From: Anaerobacillus sp. CMMVII
GTDB taxonomy: Bacteria > Bacillota > Bacilli > Bacillales > Anaerobacillaceae
DNA: 64,000 bases
Reading direction: 5' to 3'
Assembly: GCF_025377685.1 (NCBI RefSeq)
Contig: NZ_JACEHK010000015.1
Span: 521,549-585,548 of the forward strand
Below the pieces are notes generated by a model. That model saw only the letters and a program-made list of their open reading frames with translations, did no database searches and was not told the DNA's origin. The translations under genes were made by a program, and so were the position numbers. The first letter of the stretch is position 1; each line of letters opens with the position of its first letter. This document shows positions 57,786 to 64,000 of this stretch, piece after piece.

Positions 57786-58664
57786 TTAAAATCTTCCCGT
57801 ATTTTTGACGACACTGTACTTTTGCCCACCCGTACTAGAAAAAATAATAATAAAGTGTGAGTATGTCTTGTGGTATAGGATAAGAGGAACACTGCTCGCC
57901 AAAGGGCTTACAACTGTTCCATCCTGTTTTTCAATGCCTAAAAAATAATATTGATAGATAGCTCCCCATGTTTGGGCAATAAGTTCCCTACTTTCCTCAC
58001 TGGTTAGTTCAGGGAACGTTGTATATCCGTATTTATGTAGACTTGTTAATGGAACAGAGTGGTAGTTTTCAGAATTGATTTGAAAATAATCAATTAGCTC
58101 CTCCCAGTTGTACTGTAAATTTTGATTAATAATAGTATCTAAGACTCTCTTTCCTTCTTGTTCTTCTGTAGTTTCAGGACTCTTGAAGTACACTAATGGG
58201 CTTAGTGGAGAATCGAGGATGTAAATTTGGTCATAGCTCATTGATTGCACACTCTTGGTTATATCATTTGGATAATGTAATTGACCATAGTGATAACTAA
58301 TCGCCTCATAGTGTCCGCTATCTTCACCTGCAATTTTTAGAGATTGAGTTAGTTTGCTACTATTTTCTTTTGCTTGAGTTAGGATTTCTTTTAGGCGTCC
58401 ATCCTCAAATAATAGGGAAATATCATGACTAAGATACAACTTTTCATTGATTTCAGACTTAGTCTTCCAAATTAATGTATACTCATCTTCGTCATTTTGA
58501 TCTATTAATTCGATTGTTGTTTCCACGTGCTTATATTTCTTTGTTTCATCAATAGGAAAGTTCGCAATGGTTTCTTGTAATGTTTGATTTAAGAAAGTTA
58601 CGTAATATAGAAGACTACCAGTCATTAGTGCTACAATAGTGATAATGCCAATAAGTTTTTTCAA
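57786..58664 (-). CDS. Unrecognised secreted or membrane-anchored protein
   Basis: A 292-residue protein with an N-terminal hydrophobic segment (KKLIGIITIVALMTGSLLYYV) and no lipobox; the rest is hydrophilic, with acidic and aromatic residues. No catalytic motif is recognised. GGAGGGATAT precedes the ATG on the minus strand. It is monocistronic between gluP and a divergent M42 peptidase gene. Confidence 0.75.
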   Translation of the reverse strand: MKKLIGIITIVALMTGSLLYYVTFLNQTLQETIANFPIDETKKYKHVETTIELIDQNDEDEYTLIWKTKSEINEKLYLSHDISLLFEDGRLKEILTQAKENSSKLTQSLKIAGEDSGHYEAISYHYGQLHYPNDITKSVQSMSYDQIYILDSPLSPLVYFKSPETTEEQEGKRVLDTIINQNLQYNWEELIDYFQINSENYHSVPLTSLHKYGYTTFPELTSEESRELIAQTWGAIYQYYFLGIEKQDGTVVSPLASSVPLILYHKTYSHFIIIFSSTGGQKYSVVKNTGRF

Positions 58665-58746
58665 TAGATATCCCTCCTCGGACAGCCTATCTAACTTTAT
58701 GTTTAAAATAAGCTAATTATGATAAAAAACTTAAGGAGTGAAGTAA

Positions 58747-59796
58747 ATGTCGTTTACTGTTAATACAAATGAAGTCGTTGAATTGATTGAGCGTTTAGTA
58801 AACATTCCCAGCCCCTCTGGAAATACAGAAAAGGTTATCCAATTCATTGAAAAGTATTGTGATGAACTACATATCCAATCAAAACGGAATAGAAAAGGTG
58901 GTTTAGTCATTACACTTGACGGTGAAGACAATTCAAAGCATCGAATGTTAACTGCCCATGTCGATACCTTAGGTGCAATGGTAAAAGAAATCAAGAAGAA
59001 TGGTCGACTTAAATTAACAATGATTGGTGGCTTTCGTTGGAATTCTGTGGAAGGTGAATATTGTCAAATAGAAACGAGTGAGGGGAACTCTATTACTGGT
59101 ACGATATTAATGCAACAAGCCTCCGTTCATGTTTATAAAGATGCAGGAACTGCTGAACGTGACGAAAAAAATATTGAGGTTAGGATTGACGAGAGAGTTA
59201 TGAATGATGAAGACGTCAAGTCGCTAGGAATTTCTGTTGGTGATTTTGTTTCATTTGCGCCAAGATTTGAAAGAACTGCTAGTGGCTTTATTAAATCTCG
59301 TCATTTAGATGATAAAGCTAGTGTAGCGATTTTACTTAATTTAATGAAAGAAATTAAAGAGAATGATGTGAAATTACCATATACGACGCATTTCCTCATT
59401 TCTAATAATGAAGAGATCGGTTACGGTGGTAATTCAAATATCAGTCCAGAAACTGTGGAGTATTTAGCAGTAGATATGGGAGCAATTGGGCTTGGCCAAA
59501 CAACGACCGAATATTGTGTATCCATTTGCGCAAAAGACTCGAGTGGTCCATATAACTTACGCTTGAAAAATAAGCTTGTGAACCTTGCAAAAGAGCACCG
59601 TTTAAATTATGAGATTGATATTTATCCTTACTATGGTTCAGACGCTTCAGCAGCAATTCGCTCAGGCAACGATATCGTTCATGGCTTAATCGGACCAGGA
59701 ATTGCAGAATCGCATTCTCATGAAAGAACACATGAGTCGTCTTTAGAAAATACTAGTAAACTAATTTATTATTATATGTTATCAGAAATGGTGTAA
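58747..59796 (+). CDS. M42-family metallo-aminopeptidase
   Basis: Cytoplasmic di-metal aminopeptidase (glutamyl aminopeptidase/PepA-like, YsdC/YtoP/YhfE group). Metal ligands lie in TAHVDTLG, SRHLDDKAS, the catalytic pair in NNEEIGYGG, AVDMG and the C-terminal THESS. It has 349 residues. AAGGAG precedes the ATG. The substrate preference is unknown. Confidence 0.9.
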   Translation: MSFTVNTNEVVELIERLVNIPSPSGNTEKVIQFIEKYCDELHIQSKRNRKGGLVITLDGEDNSKHRMLTAHVDTLGAMVKEIKKNGRLKLTMIGGFRWNSVEGEYCQIETSEGNSITGTILMQQASVHVYKDAGTAERDEKNIEVRIDERVMNDEDVKSLGISVGDFVSFAPRFERTASGFIKSRHLDDKASVAILLNLMKEIKENDVKLPYTTHFLISNNEEIGYGGNSNISPETVEYLAVDMGAIGLGQTTTEYCVSICAKDSSGPYNLRLKNKLVNLAKEHRLNYEIDIYPYYGSDASAAIRSGNDIVHGLIGPGIAESHSHERTHESSLENTSKLIYYYMLSEMV

Positions 59797-59833
59797 ATTT
59801 AATTACTAATTATGCATTATTAATTATGAATGA

Positions 59834-59874
59834 TGAAAAAACAGATTGTGAGAAATTCGCAATCTGTTTTTTCA
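59834..59874 (+). terminator. Intrinsic terminator after the M42 peptidase
   Basis: TGAAAAAACAGATTG pairs with CAATCTGTTTTTTCA across an 11-nt loop. Confidence 0.88.
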
Positions 59875-59956
59875 TGATTCATTCAACCTTCTGTATATTT
59901 TTTGCATGGATTTTTCTACTTTAGCTAAAAATGTAATTGAAGTGGAGGCGGTAAAA

Positions 59957-61420
59957 TTGTCGAACGAAGAAATAAAACATAAAATATCTCGAGATTTTGA
60001 GCAAAATATCGCTTATTTGAACAAAGAACTTGGCGTCGAAAAAAGTTTTGATATAGTTAGGGTTGACCTTAAATACGGCGGTAGGAAAATGGCCATATTT
60101 ATCGTTGATGGATTTGCAAAAGATGAATCGTTAACTCAAATCCAAAGAGAGTTTATGGCTATTAAAGAAGAAGAATTAACAGAAGATGCCCTACAAACAC
60201 TAATTAAATCGAAGATCCCTTACGTGGAAATTGAAACAGAAAAGGATCTAGATAAAGTTGTTGATCAAGTCCTGGCAGGCCCAGCAGCTCTTGTTGTTGA
60301 GGGGATAGAAGAAGTCATTCTCATTGACACGAGAACATACCCAGTGCGAGGACCTGAGGAGCCAGATACTGAACAGGTTATTAGAGGTGCAAAAGACGGA
60401 TTTGTTGAAACCATTATTTTTAACACGGCTCTTACTAGAAGGCGGGTTAGGGATCGAACACTTCGCCATGAATACATGACGGTAGGAAGACGCTCTAAAA
60501 CAGATTTATGTATCTCTTATATTGAAGATATTGCTGATCCATTACTTGTTAATAACATAAGACAGGCTCTTCAGAAAATTGATACAGATGGCTTGCCAAT
60601 GGGCGATAAAACGATTGAAGAATATTTATTTGGGCAACATTACAATCCTTACCCTCTAGTACGATATACCGAACGTCCAGATGTTGCGGCAGCACACCTA
60701 TTCGAAGGACATGTGATTATAATGGTTGATGGCTCACCAAGTGTTATTATTACACCAACCACATTTTGGCATCACTTACAGCATGCGGAGGAATATCGTC
60801 AAAAGCCGATCATCGGGATAGCGTTGAGATTGGTAAGATTTTCGGCAGTGTGGGCATCCATTTTCCTTTTGCCTTTATGGCTTTTGTTGGCTACTAACCA
60901 AGCACTCTTGCCAGAAGGTTTAGCATACATCGGCCCAAATGAAACAGGAAGTGTACCTTTGTTAGCGCAGTTTATTATTGCAGAGGTTGGGATTGAGATG
61001 CTAAGAATGGCAGCGATTCATACACCATCTGCTTTGGCAACTGCTCTAGGTCTTGTTGCCGCAATCTTAATTGGACAAGTAGCCATTGATGTAGGGTTAT
61101 TCTCACCTGAGGTCGTATTATATCTTGCCGTGGCTGCTGTAGGCTCCTTTGCGACACCAAGCTATGAAATGAGTTTAGCTAACCGTCTCATTCGTATTGT
61201 TCTTTTATTAGCGACTGGGTTTTTCCATGTTTATGGTTATGTTATCTCGATTACTCTGTTATTTTTGTTGCTGACAACAATGAAAGTCTATCACACACCT
61301 TATTTATGGCCATTTATGCCATTTTCAGCAAGAAGCTTTCGCGATGTAATCTTTAGGTCACCAATTCCGTTAAAAAGACAACGACCAACAGCCATCCATC
61401 CTTTAGATGAGGATCGATGA
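59957..61420 (+). CDS. spoVAF: SpoVAF/GerA-family spore germination protein
   Basis: A 487-residue protein: an N-terminal soluble domain with RTYPVRGPEEPDTEQVIRG and SKTDLCISYIEDIADP, then five or so transmembrane helices with the Pro-rich PFMPFSARSFRD end. These blocks are closer to SpoVAF than to GerAA. Members sit in the spore inner membrane and act in germination. GGAGGCGG before TTG 59957 fixes the start; the upstream ATG 59906 has no ribosome site. The other spoVA genes are not adjacent. Confidence 0.86.
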   Translation: MSNEEIKHKISRDFEQNIAYLNKELGVEKSFDIVRVDLKYGGRKMAIFIVDGFAKDESLTQIQREFMAIKEEELTEDALQTLIKSKIPYVEIETEKDLDKVVDQVLAGPAALVVEGIEEVILIDTRTYPVRGPEEPDTEQVIRGAKDGFVETIIFNTALTRRRVRDRTLRHEYMTVGRRSKTDLCISYIEDIADPLLVNNIRQALQKIDTDGLPMGDKTIEEYLFGQHYNPYPLVRYTERPDVAAAHLFEGHVIIMVDGSPSVIITPTTFWHHLQHAEEYRQKPIIGIALRLVRFSAVWASIFLLPLWLLLATNQALLPEGLAYIGPNETGSVPLLAQFIIAEVGIEMLRMAAIHTPSALATALGLVAAILIGQVAIDVGLFSPEVVLYLAVAAVGSFATPSYEMSLANRLIRIVLLLATGFFHVYGYVISITLLFLLLTTMKVYHTPYLWPFMPFSARSFRDVIFRSPIPLKRQRPTAIHPLDEDR

Positions 61421-61540
61421 GGAATGTAGAATTTAGAAATAATGTAGAATGTAGAATTGCTACGAACATAATCTGAGGGTGGCTTAATGTCATCTTACAA
61501 AAAATGTTTCTTGAATATTTATTTTATCTTACTGTACTTT

Positions 61541-61641
61541 AGCCAAGCATCGTTTGGCTCTTCATGCTATGCTTGAAGTTTTTGAAACTAAATGAGCGAT
61601 AAGACAAGTGAATTTGTCTTATCGCTCATTTAGTTTCAAAA
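61541..61641. repeat. Intergenic triple-hairpin repeat, family B, copy 2
   Basis: AGCCAAGC...GTTTGGCT, CTTCATGC...GCTTGAAG and a perfect 28-bp stem (61580-61607 with 61614-61641). The third hairpin shares AAACTAAATGAG with copy 1 at 3901, but the inner arms differ on both sides in a complementary way. It fills much of the gap before the YueI-like gene. Confidence 0.85.
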
Positions 61642-61681
61642 GACGGTAAAAAAATTTCTCTATAAACTCAGGATAATGAAT

Positions 61682-62086
61682 TTAACTTTTTCCCATATCT
61701 CTTTGGAAAGTATCATCTTCAACAAAGAAGGTATAGTCCTTCCCCGAGTTAACCGCTGTTTGGCTTGCTAGAACAAGTCCAATCGGAGTGTCATGACCAT
61801 CATTTACAACAGTGAAAGGAATACGGTACTTTGATGCTTCTTTAAGATAATTAGAATACAAATGATAGGAAAGCTTACCATTGATAAATAAGTGAATGTC
61901 TTTTTTTGTTCGCATTACCTCAAGTGCTTCGGGATACATTCCCTTATGTATAACTTGCTTATTTGTTAAGGCTAAGTATATTCGCTCACTTATAGTTGAT
62001 AAGAATAAGGCTCTTTCTTCTGGTAGTGTTTCTGCCCTACCGTGAATTCCTTGAAACAGTATGTCATGTAGTTTATTTTCTTGCAA
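61682..62086 (-). CDS. yueI: DUF1694 protein (YueI-like)
   Basis: A 134-residue protein. LHDILFQGIHGRAETLPEE, ERIYLALTNKQV and IPFTVVNDGHDTPIGLVLA follow the YueI pattern; the function is unknown. AGAGGG six bases before TTG 62084-62086 suggests initiation there (MQENKLH) instead of the upstream ATG pair. It diverges from the next membrane-protein gene. Confidence 0.82.
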   Translation of the reverse strand: MQENKLHDILFQGIHGRAETLPEERALFLSTISERIYLALTNKQVIHKGMYPEALEVMRTKKDIHLFINGKLSYHLYSNYLKEASKYRIPFTVVNDGHDTPIGLVLASQTAVNSGKDYTFFVEDDTFQRDMGKS

Positions 62087-62204
62087 CTTAATCCCTCTTT
62101 TCAACTTCTTCATCATTTGAGATAAATAAATTCAATTTCTTGTCCTTAATATAAGCATACATTCATAAACTAATACAAGTATTTAAATTGAGGTGAGAGA
62201 TTTT

Positions 62205-62712
62205 ATGGCAATTATTATATCGTCTATTTTAACTGTTTTTTGGTTGGTTTGTCTACTGGTGGGTTACTTGTTTCAAGGAGAATGGAGCCGCATCAAACGG
62301 TGTTTATTTTTGTAGGGTTGGCATTTTTTCTATTCTTTTATCTTGGTATGGTGATCGGTACGAAGTTTTTAGGCTTTGTCAGTCATGGAGCTATGAGTAT
62401 TTTCTTTGGTATTTTTGTCTAGGTCTAATTGGCTTTTTAATTTGGAAGTATGATCCATCTTTTGGATATGTAAAGCAAGAACCAGCATCACTAATTATTT
62501 TTCTAGTCTTTTTTTTAGTGTTAGGATTCGAAATTGCGGCTTTAGAGGTCTCACTTTGGTTCACCATTTTTGGAACGATCTTTTTTGGTGGCGGTTTATT
62601 TCTAGGGTTTATGTTTATTTATCAATTAATTCATCGGAATCGTACACCGCAAATTTTTGCGTTAATTCCACTAGTTCCCCTTCTTTTCATCGGACTTTTT
62701 AAACTGATATAA
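62205..62712 (+). CDS. Multi-pass membrane protein (two frameshifts)
   Basis: After repair, about 169 residues with four or five hydrophobic helices. Two T-runs each lack one base: 62236-62241 (restoring TVFLVGLSTGGLLVSRRM) and 62412-62416 (restoring IFCLGLIGFLIWKYDPSFGY). GAGGTGAGAG precedes ATG 62205. It lies just upstream of yqgQ. I recognise no family. Confidence 0.72.
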
Positions 62713-62749
62713 TAAAAGTTATTAGACGATGAAATAGGGTGAAATATGA

Positions 62750-62953
62750 ATGAATACAATGCATGAACTAAGACAGTTTTTACAGAAACATGGGGCGTTT
62801 ATCTATACTGGTGACCGTGCAGGCGATCTTGAACTTTTTGAAATGGAGTTAAGGCAATTGTACGAGTGGAACATGATTGATATCCAGACGCTTGGACAAG
62901 GATTATTAATTTTAAGAAGAGAATTAAGTCAGCTTGATGCAAAATCTGATTGA
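62750..62953 (+). CDS. yqgQ: YqgQ-like protein (DUF910)
   Basis: A 67-residue helical protein (HELRQFLQKHGAFIYTGDR, DLELFEMELRQLYEWNMID, LILRRELSQL), a typical DUF910 member of unknown function. In B. subtilis it precedes the glucokinase gene; here an ABC ATPase follows 40 bp later. AGGGTGA precedes the ATG. Confidence 0.9.
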   Translation: MNTMHELRQFLQKHGAFIYTGDRAGDLELFEMELRQLYEWNMIDIQTLGQGLLILRRELSQLDAKSD

Positions 62954-62993
62954 ATAATTCATTTTAAGGAACAATAGCATTAGGTGAAAAACT

Positions 62994-64000
62994 ATGAACG
63001 TACTTTCAATGAAACATGTCTGGAAAAAAAAAGAGACAGCCTTTCTGCTTAAGGATGTCTCTCTCTTCATTAATGATGGTGAATGGCTCCTCATTTCAGG
63101 TCCAGTAGGGGATGGAAAAGAGGAGCTAAAAAAAGTGTTACTAGGTTTTGATAATGAATATGAAGGCTATATAAGTTTACACAAGAAAGACATTAAGAGT
63201 ATGGAAGATTATCCTGCTAAAATTGCATTTATTCATAATCATTTAATTGACGAAAATGGCTCAAAAACAATTTATGAGTATCTCGCTTTTCCGTTAAGAT
63301 TAGAAGGTTTCAGTGAAAAAGAAGTAGAAAAGAGAATTAATCATTTGCTACGACAGTTTTCCTTTTCAATGGACTTCGAAAAAATATGTATGGTCTATCA
63401 CTAGAAGAAAAAATAACTGTCGCCTTTCTAAGAGCTACGATTTTGAATCCAAGACTAATTTTCATTGATGAACCTTTTTATCAATTATCGAATAGTAAAC
63501 GGAAATTAATCTTAACAACAATAAAGGACAAGCTTCATGAATGGAAAGGTTGTCCCGTAGTAATTTTTTGTAGTTATATATATGAATGGCTCCCATATTG
63601 TGATCGACTTGTCATCATGAAAAACAAAACTATACTGCAAGAGGGCGAGCCAAAAGTTCTGCTAAAAGATCCGAAACATGTATTTGTGGCAAAGTATATG
63701 AATGGGGAAGGCTTTTCGTTTTGAAGGGCACCATAAAAGATCAGCAATTTTTTTCATCTGGCTATACTTGCAGACTGCCGCAAAAGCTTTATCATGAGTA
63801 TCAACTTTTAACGGGCAAGAACTACTGATCGGTATTCAGGCAGAAAGTTTTCAAATCGAAGAAAATGCAAGCAAAAAAAATCATGGGTTAGTGATTAGCG
63901 TCCCTGTTCAAATCCTAAAACAGGAGAAAAATCATCTGAAAATATATACAAACGTTGGCTCCCAACCACTAGTTGCCCAAATAAAAAAAGTGGTAAATTA
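62994..64000 (+). CDS. Degenerate sugar-type ABC ATPase, 3' partial (three frameshifts)
   Basis: Resembles MsmX-type carbohydrate ABC ATPases, including a C-terminal TOBE-like domain after residue about 240. Key motifs are altered: Walker A reads GPVGDGKE with Glu43 replacing Ser/Thr, the LSGGQ signature is LSLEEK, and no H-loop His is evident; Walker B LIFIDEPF persists. Single bases are missing at 63379-63384, 63719-63722 and 63813-63815. These changes cannot be produced by the frameshifts, so the protein itself looks catalytically altered. The frame is open at the window edge. Confidence 0.75.

Overview
The window is about 64 kb of AT-rich chromosome from a low-GC, endospore-forming member of the Bacillaceae. 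The gene order follows the Bacillus subtilis yqf-yqg region closely: dgkA-cdd-era-yqzL-recO, ccpN-ppsR-yqxD-dnaG-sigA, cccA-trmK-nif3-ispH, yqfQ-cshB-nfo-yqfT, zur, yqfW-yqfX-ispG-yqfZ, yqgB, sodA-yqgE-pbpA, yqzC-yqzD, rpmG-yqgN and gluP(yqgP)-yqgQ. Spore-linked genes (a SpoVAF homologue, DUF1002, YqfZ) and strong Shine-Dalgarno sequences agree with this. Sodium/phosphate uptake and other non-subtilis genes in the gaps would fit an alkaliphile or Anaerobacillus-like relative, but the species cannot be fixed from the window.

Layout. 1-9.9 kb: lipid kinase, nucleotide salvage, ribosome assembly, DNA repair and the macromolecular synthesis genes dnaG and sigA, together with the gluconeogenesis regulators ccpN and ppsR. 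10-18.8 kb: cytochrome c, tRNA methylation, isoprenoid synthesis, a CarD regulator, a DEAD-box helicase with an unusual leader, and endonuclease IV. 19-28.3 kb: a metal-homeostasis block, with an ABC manganese-type transporter behind an MntR-like operator and a zinc-type transporter ending in zur, separated by ppx-ppk on the other strand. 28.4-38 kb: yqfW-yqfZ, transporters and secreted proteins, a Na/Pi cotransporter and a five-tRNA operon. 38.6-45 kb: yqkB, uppP, sodA, yqgE, pbpA. 46.4-51.8 kb: a compact accessory glycan cassette (DUF4912 regulator-like protein, GH57-GT4 fusion, sugar nucleotidyltransferase, GH15-like sandwich protein), the best candidate for a little-described system. 51.9-64 kb: rpmG, folate ligase, MoeB/ThiF, lactate dehydrogenase, HAD phosphatase, rhomboid protease, M42 peptidase, SpoVAF, YueI, YqgQ and a degenerate sugar-type ABC ATPase that runs off the end.

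Three families of structured intergenic repeats are scattered through the window. Some copies keep long perfect hairpins although the stem sequence has diverged. The cshB leader carries a separate 102-bp tandem repeat with four 14-bp palindromes.

Caution: at least sixteen genes, including the essential dnaG and ispG, are split by single-base frameshifts. Almost every one is repaired by restoring one base to a short homopolymer, usually A or T. This is the signature of uncorrected sequencing error, not of gene decay, so these genes are annotated full length with the repair position given.
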